A stretch of DNA of 64,000 nt, taken from assembly GCA_002197995.1 (NCBI GenBank), contig NGZR01000007.1:1012399-1076398 (forward strand). Reading direction: 5' to 3'. Shown here piece by piece: positions 10,186 to 21,691 of the stretch. The notes beneath the pieces are model-generated. The model made no database searches, was not told the DNA's origin, and saw only the letters and a program-made list of their open reading frames with translations. Every line of letters begins with the position of its first letter. Positions within the stretch are counted from its first letter, which is position 1. The position numbers and the translations under genes are program-made. The stretch is from Gaeumannomyces sp. JS-464 (Eukaryota; Ascomycota; Sordariomycetes; Magnaporthales; Magnaporthaceae).

Positions 10186-13174
10186 TTACTTTAGCAGCTT
10201 GACGACGGCTTCGTGCCCGTTTTCGGCAGCCCATAACAGCGGCATTTGGCCATTTTCATCCTTCGAATCGGCGTCGACCTTGCCTGTGTCGAGTAGCAAT
10301 TTGACGACGGCTTCGTGCCCGCTTCCGGCAGCCCATAACAGCGGCGTTTGGCCATATTTATCCTTCGAATCGACGTCGATTTTGCCTGTGTCGAGCAGCA
10401 ATTTGACGACGGCTTCGTGCCCGTTTTCGGCAGCCCACGACAGCGGCGTTTGCCATATTTATCATCCTTCGAATCGGCGTCGACCTTGCGTGTGTCGAGC
10501 AGCAGCTTGACGACGGATTCATGGCCAAAATGCGACGCTATTATAAGATTTGTAATATTGCCGATGGAGAGCAGATTCGTAGACCGCCAATAGGTATCGA
10601 ACCACGCCGAATGGCTTTTCGAGTTCGGATCACAGATCCTTAAGGCGAAAGGTACAATAGCAGCATCATTGACGATACCAGCTTCGCGGAAATGAGCACC
10701 CCAGTTTTCGGCCGAGTAATCTAGCAAGTCGGCTTTCGCGTCTGCATCCGTCTGATGATTGAAGCGGTCAAGATAAACCGTGCAAGACTCCGCAAGAACC
10801 GTATGTGCTTGGCGAATGCTGAACGTATGCGCCCATATTGTGGGAGTAGTCGGACCCGGCAAGGACGCAGCGAAAGGGAGGAGAAACTCCCTCGCCGTCT
10901 GATGGAGGAAGTAGACTTTCCTGTCGTGCACTGTAACGAATAGCCCACACCACGCTCGGAGACGCTGCTTGAACTCTTCGTCGGGTTCCAGATCAAGGCT
11001 TTCCGGGCAGGCAGCGTCCGGGGCCAACTCGACCGCAATCTGCATTTCGCGAAGCGTGAGCGGGCGGTATGCGGCGAGGAGGATGAGAATGGCCTTTCTG
11101 GTTTCCTGTGGCGCGGTGGATCGGCTCAAGATCTTCTCGTACGCCTCGTCCACCGTCTTGGGCAGATCTCCAAACGCCTTGTCAAGTCCTAAAACGGTTT
11201 TCTTGACAGTGGTGTGTTTCAGATGCTCGAATACAAGGTACAGCCAGAGATATGTGCGGTGAGTGATGTTTATGAGACGGTTTTTGAGGTGTGCCTTGAG
11301 GTCGTCATTGAACTTCTCCATCCGGCTAACTCGGTACTCGATGACCGAATTGATCTCTTCGCGGATGGTTTCCGAATCATCTTCGCCCTTGATTCGGATG
11401 TTGGGAAATGACTCCTCGAGGTCCTGAATGTGCTGGATGGTACCTTCATAAGGCCGACTAGTTATGAGGATCTTTAGGTTTCCTGGACGCTTGTCGAAAT
11501 GGCCGTGGATGTATCGTGACAAGGTCACCATATTATGTTCGTCTTGAAGGCACTCGTCCAGGGCGTCGAGGACAATGACAACAGTTCCGGCTTGGGGATC
11601 TGCGGTGGCGCTCTCAAGGATGTCCCAGAGCGCAGTAACACTGTTGGCAAGGCCCGCTCCATCCTGCTTGTACCTTGGCAGGGCATGGCGCATCAACTGG
11701 GGGCGCAGGCAAAGCAGCTGATGGAGCAGGGCACAGATAGCCAATTCGATTGTGTTCTGGTCCTGGTCCTTGAAGAAGAAGTAGCATATCGCAGCGTCCC
11801 TGGGCAACCTGAAGCCGAGCCTGGAGTCGATAAGATATCTGGCGAGGACGGACTTGCCGCACCCTGGATCGGCCGAAACTAGCAGTGGACCAGAATCGGC
11901 CGTCAACCAAGACTGATAGCTGTCGTGGTTCAGGAACCAAAGACACGTATCCGGCACGCGTTCTTCAACGCGGTCTTTGTACCAAGCATAATCCCCACGC
12001 CTCAAACTCTGCAAGCACTTGTCCTCCTCCGACTCCCTCGCCCACTGAACGAGCGCGCCCAGTGCTGCTCTGCTCGAGGCGGTATTGATCTGCAGGGATT
12101 CATTCTCGACATTGCGTCCCAACTCTTTGATCTTTTCGAGCATATCCTCCCATGGGTCCCATTTCACGGCGTTTTTCAAGAAGTTGGCGAATCTGCGCCT
12201 AAAGAACCGCAAAACACTCTGGGCTTGGAAATCTATAATGGCCTGATAGAGCTCGACGAGGCGACTTCGGTACTCCCGCTCCACGCTGTGGGGAGTACGT
12301 CCTCGTCCTCCCCACGCAGCAAGAGCGACTCCATGGCTGTGTAGTACCGGATCTTTTGGTTGACGTAGGCGAGGCCCTCATCGTTGGCTGCTTGCACTTC
12401 GATCGGATTGGTCAGGAGGGGCAAGAGCAAGCAAACGCCGGCCCAAGCTGCGCTTGCCAGCGGACTGGCCTGCACCACATTATCAATCCAGTCCTTTCCT
12501 AGCTGGATGCCGGCGACAACATGCTGCATTTGATCTTGGAGCACGAACTTCTGCTGTCCGATCTTGAAAGCAATTTGCTTCCCTTCCATGTGTTTCCGGC
12601 CCAAATCGATGATATCCGCCATCGCCTTCTGTCGATTCATAACGCTCTGTGCTTCGCGTTCTGCTGTCTTGGTGTCGGACGTGGGGGCTGTGTTCGCCAA
12701 ATCGTTGGACGCCTTGGAGAGGACGTCGTTCAGGTCGGTCGTGGGGGATGTATTCGCTAGGTAGGGCAACATCTTGGACAGCAATTCCTCGTAGGCCTGC
12801 ACGACTTCTGGCTTCTCTTTTCGGAGGGCTTCATAGGCCTGGTCCCACAAAGACGCCGAGTCCGCCGCCGCCGCCCCGCAATCTTTGGAAATTGTTTTAT
12901 TGTTCGTTGCGCACGACTCGGAAGGTGCTGGCTCGACCGCTGCAATTGCTATCTTGGGACCGCTCGGTGACTTGGCTTCCTCGACAACTTGGGACGAACT
13001 ATGGGGCTCGGTAGTGATGATCCCCTTGTCCAGCTCGTGGTCAAGGTTGGCAGGTTGGGCGCTGCTTGAACCGTCCAGTTTCTGTCTACGCCAGAATGGC
13101 AAGCGACTGGGGCTCCTTTCAGAGCTCGAGGAAGCCTCCCCGCTGGGCCTGTTCTTCCGCCAGAATCGCCTCAT
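10186..13174 (-). CDS. NLR protein: NACHT_N, NACHT NTPase, ankyrin repeats
   Basis: STAND-class NOD-like receptor of about 996 aa; fungal relatives act in allorecognition or cell-death signalling. ATG at 13174. Residues about 1-90 are basic, Ser-rich and disordered. The NACHT_N-type domain follows (LWDQAYEALRKEKPEVVQAY to about residue 400). NACHT comes next, with Walker A ADPGCGKSVLARYL, Walker B VVIVLDALDEC and sensor ILITSRPYE, then a helical winged-helix-like part and C-terminal ankyrin repeats (about 3.5). No intron needed. Two frame breaks occur, both explained by one missing base: in the GGGG run at 12290-12293 (joining GEDEDVLP to HSVEREYRSR) and near 10452 in the first full ankyrin repeat (ggcaaacg where the sister repeats have ggccaaacg). 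Restored length is 997 codons. Either sequence errors or a decaying gene; the ankyrin array ends abruptly at VVKLLK. Confidence 0.88.
10198..10507 (-). repeat. Tandem ankyrin-coding repeats, 99-bp unit
   Basis: Three consecutive copies of a 99-nt (33-codon) ankyrin unit, starting near 10198, 10297 and 10396, plus the edge of a fourth. Copies differ at only about ten positions each; each carries the core gacgacggcttcgtgccc on the plus strand. Such identity suggests recent duplication or gene conversion. Confidence 0.85.
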
Positions 13175-14270
13175 TGTGTAGCGCGGGGCACGACGACGCC
13201 GGTGATTTCCGATACAGCAACTTAGGCTTCACAGCCGAGTTAAAAAGGATCGGGAAGATATAGCGACCAGGCGTATTGGACTGAGCAACTGGTTGGGACG
13301 GGGAGGTTAATGGCAGGGCACTCCTGGTGTTGGGTTAACAATCCCAGGTGTGGTGCCCACTCTGCCCTGCGGCTGGAGCCGCAACCCCTCTTTTAATGTC
13401 ATGCGGGGCTCGCTGCTGCCCAACGCCAACTGCACTGCTCGGTGGACTTTTGCTGCGGGTTCGGCGCGGAGAAGCGTAACCCAATCGCAGAGTCGTCTTC
13501 CCGGTATTGGTTGGAATTCGAAAATGGTGACTCACGCCGATCCAGGGGCTCGAGACATCAAAATACGTTCTTTGAACGATGGTTAAAGTGCGGGAGTAAA
13601 GGCGTCCGTTTTTGGAGGGAAAGTCGTCCATTTGACGAAGCCTTTTCTCACAGTACTAAAATATATGAGGGCCGAACTAGTACTCAGGTGGGCGACTACT
13701 GGGGAATCCTCGGTGTTGTATGTTTTTGCTTTTGGTCCGTGCTAAGAGGATTGTTCCGTTACTCGTTTTGGACAAATCCTGCTTTTGTTTGTATTCCGTA
13801 GCCTGTCCCTTGCGAATATCTGCTTTAAACTTATACCGCAGCAGGGTCGAGTCGGGTCGGGTCAGGGTTGGGGCTCAGGTTGGGGTTCATGTTTTTATTT
13901 TATTTTACTGGGTACCTATTGTCATCCATTGGGTAACAAAGCTATCCTTCGCACCTTACATGAGCCATATTTCCATCCGCCGCAGCGGAACAATCTGTTA
14001 AAGGGTACAATAAGCTCAAACTCCTACAGGTCCCATGTGTTTTTCTCGTATATCTTGGTGGTGTTGACGCTTGTAAATGATGTCATAATACACGAAATCG
14101 CGAGTGTTCAGGACACCCTGAGCCAACAGTGAGTGTTTGGAAAAGCAAACGGAGGAAAAGAGACGGGAGATGAATGCTCTCCTAGGCAGAAATAGGCGTG
14201 TTCATAGCGTTCGCTGAGTGAGTAAACAGCGGCGCGCTATCTTTTGCATGCTGCTGCTCCGGGTTCGGCG
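13175..14270. other. Intergenic region between NLR 5' end and deaminase 3' end
   Basis: 1.1 kb, comparatively AT-richer than its neighbours around 13.7-14.1 kb. Holds the NLR promoter and the deaminase 3' flank. ORFs of up to 119 codons show no motif I recognise. Confidence 0.5.
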
Positions 14271-15556
14271 TCAGGCGCTTGTTGAGAGCCGCGCCAGCCT
14301 CGCCGCCGATGCGGGAGCCATGCGGTCCGGGACCAGGTCCGGCGACACGGAGCGCACGGGGTACTCGGCCGCGGGGGTCAGGCGGTGGAGCAGCTGCGAG
14401 GTCGTCGGCTGGGGGGCCATGAGGGTCGGGGCCGTGGGCGACGTGGGCGACGTGGGCGACGTGGGCGAGTCCACGACGACCGCCTTTGGGGCGATGGGCA
14501 CGGTGCCCGTCCGGATCTTGGACGGCAGTATCTGCTCAAAGCCCTGGGCGCGCGCGACCTGCTCGATGCTCTTGAAGTACTGTTTTACGGGGTGAGTTAG
14601 TTCAGCCGGCTCTTTGGGTTACGATGCTAGAGTGTTGGGGGAGATGGAGACGTGCCTTGACGGTCTTCACCTGCAGCTCCAAGGTGGCGTCCTCGTCGCA
14701 GACGATCATGGGGTGAGGGTGCAGCTGCAAGCTAGACAGGGTCCACATGTGGTTCACCTGTGCGTCGGCGTCAGCAGCCAGCCACGTCTGCGAAGGGCGT
14801 GGGGGTAAGTGGGAGCTGGCCGGGGCCGGGAGGCTTACCCCCTGTTCGATGCAGCGCTGGAGCGCGAGGGCCTTGCGGGCCCCCAGGATGATGACGACGA
14901 CCTCGCGGGCCTCGAGCACGGTCTGCACCCCGACCGTCAGCGCCATCTTGGGCACGCGGGCGAGGTCGTTGCCGAAGAAGCGCGAGTTGGCCAGGATGGT
15001 GTCGTAGGCGAGGGTCTTGACGCGGGTGCGCGACGCCAGCGACGAGCCGGGCTCGTTGAAGGCGATGTGCCCGTCCTCGCCGATGCCGGCCAGGAAAAGG
15101 TCGATGCCGCCGGCGCGCCGGATCGCCGCCTCGTACTCGACGCACTCGGCCTCGAGGTTGGGCGCGTTGCCGTTCAGAATGTGCACGTTGGCTGGGTTCA
15201 CGTTCACGTGTGAGAAGAAGTGCTGCCACATGAAGGTGTGGTAGCTCTCTGGGTGGTCCCTCGGGATCCCGATGTACTCGTCCATGTTGAACGTGACCAC
15301 ATTCTCAAACGATACCTATCTTCTGGTTAGCAGTGCCCCGATGTTCAGCTCCTCGAGGCGCAGAGTCGATACTCACCTCGCCAGCCTTGTACTTCTCAAC
15401 CAGTGTCCTGTAAACCCCCATCGGGCTCGAGCCTGTTGGTAGGCCCAGGACAAAGGGATGTGCGGCAGTAGGCTGGAAATGGTTGATCCGCTCCACTATG
15501 TAGTTAGCCACGTAGCGGCTAGCATGCTCCTCATCGTCCCTGATGATGAGCCTCAT
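14271..15556 (-). CDS. nagB: Glucosamine-6-phosphate deaminase (isomerase)
   Basis: Converts glucosamine-6-phosphate to fructose-6-phosphate plus ammonia, the last step of GlcNAc catabolism (dam1 in Trichoderma, NAG1 in Candida). Model: complement(join(14271..14579, 14656..14757, 14839..15315, 15377..15556)), 355 aa, all junctions phase 0. Starts [20 protein letters not shown]. Family residues are present: the GLPTGSSP sugar-phosphate loop, FNMDEY with the enolising Asp, and [16 protein letters not shown] with the catalytic Asp-His-Glu set. The last intron has a GC donor (aag|gcacgt), fixed by the conserved join [12 protein letters not shown]. The C-terminal 100 residues are fungal-type extension with a SPT(SPT)n run from a gacgtgggc tandem repeat at about 14436-14470. 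Divergent from the kinase gene across 2.7 kb. Confidence 0.95.
14580..14655 (-). other. GC-AG intron in the deaminase gene
   Basis: 76-bp intron with donor aag|gcacgt and acceptor aacag|tac. The flanking exons encode the conserved TVK and YFKSIEQVA in phase 0, so the GC donor is required unless a T has been misread as C. Confidence 0.7.
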
Positions 15557-18289
15557 CCTGTCTGTCTATTCCGAAACAAGCAAGGCGTGGCTTGATGCTG
15601 GTGCTGGATGGGATGCCCCACAGCAGCAAGTGCAAAGCGTAGGGTAGGTAGCCGAACAGGATCAAAAGAACTGATGAACCAAAAGATACTGCCAGCGTTG
15701 GCTATCAGGCGAGCTGGGATGGCAGTCAGGTAGATACGTATGGTTTGGAGTGTGTGGGTGTTGTATCAGACCGTCTCTGGGGAGGGTCGTGAGTAGGGTA
15801 ATGTGAGGTCGGAGTTCGGGTGCTTTCAAAAATCTTGTCAGAGAGGTAGATTGAGCGAGTCTGCCAGGGAATAGGGAGGCCAGTAGGTACTGAGGCTTGG
15901 GTGTATGTATGTTCGACTGGTGGGAGAGGGGTCAGGGAAAGTAGCAGCAAGGACTGGGGATCCACGCTTACTCCCGCCACAGATAGGGGTATTGCCTGTT
16001 ATTGTCGGCTTAAGATGCCCGACGGAACCGGTTACCCTCCCAGGCATTGGACGGAGGCAAGGATGATGTCGTCCGGACGAGGACGGCCATCACCTCAGAC
16101 TGACTACTCTACGACGAGAAACCACGCAACCACTAGGCATCTGGTCCGGGCCCACGGGCAGGCAGTCCCAGAGAGGCGATGGAAAGCTTCGATGGGATGC
16201 CACCCCCATCTCGAAGGCTCGACATGAGCGTCTGGCAAAGCAGTCAGGTGTCTCAGAAGCATGTCCACCTAGACCTGGGCTGGGAACACAGTGGGACGCC
16301 ATCGCTCGATGAGGTTCCACGCCGGACGATCCGGTGACTAGACGATAAGGTGCGGAGGTGACGAGCGTTGTCAAAGCATGAGGCATATTGACGGCGATGA
16401 CATGGAGCGAGCCGTTACAGAGGGCCAGGCGATGAAACGTTCACTGGAGAGCGGCACCAGCAAAGAGGTCCGGTGCACATTCTGGAGGGGTCTCTCTCGG
16501 GCGCCCACAGTGCGAACCCTATGCAGGCCCTGGCCGTGGGACGGACAGAGCGCGGGTTTGCGGGTTTTGCGGGTGCTGGGCTGCACTCGGCAGCTGTGCT
16601 TCTGGTGACGTCTCCCCGGGGCGAGGCCGCGACGGGCAAATGTCAAGAGGCGCCCGAGGACTATGCATGGAGGAGCGATCAGATATCTGGAGTCCGATGC
16701 CGAGGGAAGGGGCTGCATCACGGGCTCGAGAGGAGCACTCGGATTGGCTGGGACGGGCCTCGAGTTGCCCTCGTCCAGCCCGCTGCAGCCGACGAATCAA
16801 AGCCCAGGGATGTCGACAATAATGCTGCGTAGCCAAGCTAGCGGCACGCCCGAGCGTCCCTTCCAAGCGGATATAATAACAATGGGGGTGACAGGACGGC
16901 GGCGTTGTGCGCATCGAGGTAGCGAGTGCGTGCCGCGGTCGCTCGCTGCGTGGAGCGGGCTGTCCATCGACGTTGGTTGCTGGGCAAGGTTTCCTCCGGG
17001 TCTTTGTTCGGCGGGGAGCTGCTCGGAAAGGCAGAGGGTTGAAACGGAAGGCCCGCACGACCCGCCAGGCATCTAGTGCACGATATCGCAGCGGGGGCCA
17101 TGTGATTGGCCTGTCACGCAGCCAGGGCGGGGGAATCCCAATGCCCCTGCTCGCTGTGGCGTAAATTCCCCGACCACGTCCCCTCCTGCGGCTTATCAAA
17201 TGGGGCTGCTGCCACAGCCCGCAGGGTCCAGTTTGCCAGCCCTCTAGTCGCGCCTTGCAACGTTACTTAGACCTCCCCTCGCATTGTTGCCTCGTCCCAG
17301 CCCCAGGTAGCAAGACTAACGCGCCCCTAGGCCCATCCCTGGCAGGTCCCTTCTTTTCGTGGTGTGAACCATCCCGCCGCCCATGGAAGGTAGCCTCGAT
17401 CTGCGTGCCTGGCTCCAGGCCTGGTTGCTTGGGAATTCGTGCGCCTGAGACAGACACCACCAGGCCTGGCCAACCGCGTCGAGAAGTGAGGTTACTTCCT
17501 CCAGACATGCCCCAGGTTGCCCTATGCCGTCTCCCGCAGAAAAGCCGGCACCGGCTGCGCTATCCAGTCGGGAACGGCGTGTCCCGGTTCAGTATGGTCT
17601 GTCTGTTGTGGCCCCTCAACAGTTCGCTTGTGCCTCGCTGCCAGCACCGCCCGCTTGGGAACACGTCCACCACCGATACAGCCAGCACACCGCTGGCAAG
17701 GGCGCATTGATTCACACAAGCCTCCCTCGACGGCCCTCTTCTCTACCGGGCGTCCATGGTGTCCTCGCGCTACGTAGGTCGCAAGGCTTGATGGAACGAA
17801 TGCCCTCCCTGGCCCCCGAACTAGTCTCCCCCGATGCTACAGGGCCGGTCCCGCTTAGGTCCTGTCTTCCCCAGTCTCTCCGGTACAACCACCATTCTCT
17901 TCTACCTCCGCTCCATCGTCGAAGTCGGCAGCATTCAAGCTTCTGATGGCGTCACGGTCGGTCCAGAAAGAGAGTTCATTGTCGCATTTCTTCCATTTTC
18001 CCCATTTTCTAGCATTCTTGGCAATCCCGATTTCCCGTAACCACCCTCTTTTTTTCTTTTTTTCCTTTTCTGTGCATTTCGCCTCACACCAATACGAACG
18101 CTTTCTCCGGCCCATGAAGCGACGCACAAGGTGGACTTCCTCGTATTCCGCCAGAGGTCTAGATCCCAGCGGCTCCCACACGCAGTCGAGAAAGGCCTGA
18201 TACCACGGCCTCAATGCTCGAGAGGACATGATATATAGAGTGCCGCCCGCGCAAAACACCATCCCCAACCCCCTCCCCTCTTCGATGTC
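15557..18289. other. Divergent promoter region, deaminase and GlcNAc kinase
   Basis: 2.7 kb shared 5' region of two cluster genes. No supported gene; the longest ORFs (226 codons on minus at 16519-17199, 137 codons on minus at 17855-18268) lack ATG at the listed start and known motifs. Contains T-rich and CT-rich tracts (about 18045-18075) and a TATA-like string near 18231. Regulator sites cannot be placed with confidence. Confidence 0.5.
18231..18238 (+). promoter_or_regulatory. TATA-like box of the GlcNAc kinase gene
   Basis: atatatag lies about 52 bp upstream of the ATG at 18290, followed by a C/CT-rich leader. Position relative to a transcription start is inferred only. Confidence 0.4.
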
Positions 18290-20225
18290 ATGGAGCCACT
18301 CGCTTCCGCCATGACATCGCTGCGAAGCGTCCTCCTCGTCGCCCTCAAGTCCCTCCTCAAGGGCAAATCGCTCATCCAGGCTATTTTAGCCTACTGGAAT
18401 AGCCGCAGCACTCTCAAGCAGGCCGATGGCAACTCGACAGCCATAGTTCCCTCTGGGGGCGACCGCCAGCAGTACAACAGCATCCTGGAGTTCCTGCGGG
18501 AAGCCGAGGAGCTCCTCCTCAAGCCAGTTAGCCCTGTAGCCCTGAGCGAGTTCTCGCTCCAGCTCAAGGCTCAGCTGCGGGAGCGACTCTGGTCAAACAC
18601 GGCATGCATGCTGCCGTCATACAACCACCAGCTGCCCGACGGCTCCGAGCACGGGCGCTACCTGGCTCTGGACGTCGGCGGCTCGACTTTGCGCGTCGCC
18701 TTGGTTGAGCTGGACGGCAAGGCCGAGGCCGGCCATGGGGGCGAAAGCAATATCGTGCGCATCAGCACCTTCAAGATAGACAGCGATATAAAGAACCTCG
18801 TGGGAATGGATTTCTTTGACTGGATGGCTGCCAGGATTGTAGAGACTGTATCTTCGGCCCTTGAAGATGAACATGAAAATGGCCCTGAGAAGCTAATACC
18901 AGTGGGACTGGCATGGAGTTTTCCGATTGAGTATGTTGGTTTCCCCCCCCCCCCCTCTTCCTTCATACCCGTCCCTAACCGATATTTCTACCAGTTTGGG
19001 ATCGACATGCTCTGCTGACACATGCTTGTTCGACTTGCTTCAAGGCAGACTTCGGCAAAAGGAGGGTTGCTCCAGGGAATGGGCAAGGGGTTTCTTGCAG
19101 CCAACGGGTTGCTTGGGCAGGACCTGGGCGAAATCATCCAGATGGCGTGCAGCAAAAGAGACCTCAACGTTGAGCTGGCCGCCATTGTCAACGACTCCTC
19201 CGCTACACTCCTCTCTGAGACTTACCGGAGTCCGCTGACGCGATTCGGCCTGATTCTCGGCACTGGCTTCAACATCTCGGCATTCCTCAACACCTCGGCC
19301 ATAGATCGACCGAAATTCGGAGCCCGGCCGGTCAGCTGGTTGGAGAAGGCGAGCCATATCATCATCAACACCGAGATGGGCATGTTCGGCAAGGGCATAC
19401 TGCCTATGACGAGATGGGATCGGAGGCTCAACGACTCGCACCCCAAGCCCGAGTTCCAGCCCCTAGAGCACTTTGTGGCCGGCTTTTATCTCGGCGAACT
19501 CGTCAGGCTGGTTCTGATTGAGGCGATCGAATCGACGGGAATTTTTGGCGGAATCGTACCACCGAGTCTGTTGAAGCCGTACTCACTCGAAACCGAGACA
19601 ATCTCTGTCATCGAAGGGTAAGGCAATCCGCCATTTTCCTGACCTCTCCATCTCTCCGTCCCCTGGGGACTAACTCCTGAGGTAAACTGACATATTCCCG
19701 TGTTCCGTCGTTAATAGCGACACAACGTCATCCCTTTCGGGCGCCATATCCACATTCTCATCCCGCCACCCATCACCTGTCGCCCCGATGGCGTCAGATA
19801 TGGCGGCAGTCAAGACGATCGCCTCGCTCGTGACGCATCGGTCTGCCGCCATAGTCGCCGCTGCTGTATACGGGCTGTGGGAGCTGAAAGCGGAGACGGA
19901 GCGCGAGTGTCTCGAATCGCTCACAGAAGCCGTAGCTCCTACTACCACCGATGCGCCGATACAACCGCGAGATCAGTCCCACTTCATCGAGCAAACGAAG
20001 GCTGAGATGAATCTTGGGCGTGTCATGGTCGCCTACAACGGATCCGTCATAGAGCAGTATCCGGGCTTCTTAAAGAATTGCCAGGGGTACATCGACGGGC
20101 TTCTCTCATCGTCATCAGCGTCGTCATCCCTATCCAATAGGATAGAGCTGGTTCCAGCCAGGGAAAGCTCGCTTATCGGCGCGGCCGTTGCGTTGGCGTG
20201 CCGAGAGGAAGGCAAGGCAAACTAG
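18290..20225 (+). CDS. hxk3: Hexokinase-family N-acetylglucosamine kinase
   Basis: Divergent hexokinase of 573 aa, by context the kinase that makes GlcNAc-6-phosphate from GlcNAc and ATP in the cytosol. Model: join(18290..18930, 19045..19617, 19718..20225). The first junction rebuilds SFPIE|QTSAKGG. Hexokinase landmarks are phosphate-1 loop LALDVGGSTLRVALVEL, substrate loop MGKGF, catalytic Asp in NDSSATLLSE, LGTGFNISAF and a C-terminal YNGSVIEQYPGF / ESSLIGAAVALA adenosine region. The sequence differs from glucose hexokinases (DVGGST for DLGGTN, NDSSAT for NDTVGT), as expected for the GlcNAc-specific clade. The N-terminus has a hydrophobic stretch (SVLLVALKSLLKGKSLIQAI). No frame break in this gene. 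Same strand as ron1 downstream. Confidence 0.92.
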
Positions 20226-21307
20226 TTGCATGAGCCCGGACAAGGCTAGCCACAGCCAAGTACCTAGCTGGCGCACATGCTGTGCCTCTGGGAGCCACTT
20301 GCCACGCGTTGCAGGCAGCTCACTACCGTTGCTGGGCTGCAATCTCGGCTGTCGGCTTCCTCGCGCATTCTTCCCGCCCGATTCGCGCGCTATCATGCGC
20401 GGTCGGCTTTACTTCGAGACAGCGAGCCGGCGTGTCATCATGTTCTCAGCTTCACAGCGGTTTCTGGTAACATGTGAGGTTGACATGATTCTAATCTATT
20501 TATTTGTTGGCCAGCTTCTGCGCTGCTTTTGACAGGCCGCCTTTCATCGCAACCGAGGGATGGGGTTGATTGGTCTAGACCCGGCCACCTGCTGCTTTGG
20601 GCTCGCCAAGCGCCATAATCTAAACGCCACATGCGAGTGCCGTTTGGTTGTGCGACCCACCACAATGTGTGCTGCGTCGGCCCTGGGAGAGGGGCGAGAT
20701 GGACTAAATTCATGTTTGAGGGCGAAAGGTGGAAAGGAGAAGCAGGAAAAATCCCTCCCGTTCCCTGTGCTCATCTCCTGTGCAAAAAAGCAGCTCAGCG
20801 ACGGGATACATGCGGTAGCTGTGCCTTGCGTATTAAGGCTGGTCGATCCTCGTGTCGGCTAGGCGAAGCCGCTGCCTAGGGCTTCGTATTATGACCTGGT
20901 ACCTAGCGTGCTCCCGTCGGTATTTTTGGTAGGCCGCTCACCCAATTGGCCAGCCGGTAGACACAGCCGGTTGATCGGGTGTGGCGCTCTCGCTGTTGAT
21001 AGCGGGATCGGGCGTGGGGGACGAGCCCAGCCTCCCCAGCTGTGGGCTTTCGAGGTCTGACCAGGTTCCCCCGCAACTGGCTGAGGGGAGCCGGGTGCCA
21101 CTGAACTCCACCTCCAACTGCCACCCGACTCAGTGGACGGCGCCGTCGCCCTGCCTGCTCGTGTCTCGATCGTCCGAAGAGTCAATTGATCTGCGCCAAA
21201 GCGCGCACCCCCGTCGTCAAACCACCGACTTGGGTCCTTGCCTCAAAACAAACACGTCGGCGCTAAATCCATCGCATTGATGTCCTGACAGCTCGTTATC
21301 AGGCACG
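20226..21307. other. Intergenic region upstream of ron1
   Basis: About 1.1 kb between the kinase stop and the ron1 upstream ORF. Serves as kinase 3' flank and ron1 promoter. No gene supported. Confidence 0.5.
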
Positions 21308-21691
21308 ATGCGAGCCCGCTTGACCGCCGAATCTCACCACCGACGACAATTTGCCGAATCGCAAAATCGCAACCAAGAGCGAATCAAGACCCGGCCCTCC
21401 AATACCTGCGCTGCGATAGGGGCGCGGGGAGTTGGAAAAGACCAAGAAAACAAAATTGCCCGACAGCCCAAGAATCCATCGTCGCAACATCACCAGCGCG
21501 CAAACGCAACCGACCGCGACCTCTACAGGTCAACGGCGGCCCTGAGATACAGCAGATCCATCGAAAATAGAGTTTGCAGCCAGTGCCGACGAGACCGAGA
21601 GCAGCGACACACGGCCGGACAAACAGGGCCTTCCTCGGCGCCTAGGCGTCATCGATGCCACGTCCTGAATGCGCAGCCTAGCATGACATGA
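21308..21691 (+). promoter_or_regulatory. 127-codon upstream ORF overlapping the ron1 start
   Basis: ATG at 21308 opens 127 codons of Arg/Gln/Ser-rich sequence and ends at TGA 21689-21691. The stop lies inside the atgatgg that carries both possible ron1 start codons (21688 and 21691). If transcribed, it would control ron1 by termination-reinitiation or block it. The peptide has no known motif; a missed base could also make it an N-terminal extension, though its composition argues against this. Confidence 0.45.

Noticed and set aside
10186..13174. Calling the NLR a pseudogene because of two frame breaks
   Set aside because: Both breaks are single missing bases of the same type seen in housekeeping MAK5 and others, so error is the simpler explanation.
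16519..17199. 226-codon minus-strand ORF between deaminase and kinase
   Set aside because: Arg/Pro-rich composition typical of GC-rich non-coding frames; no motif and competing frames on the plus strand.
17855..18268. 137-codon minus-strand ORF overlapping the kinase promoter
   Set aside because: Composition is partly protein-like, but it starts with TTG, runs through the kinase TATA region and has no known motif.
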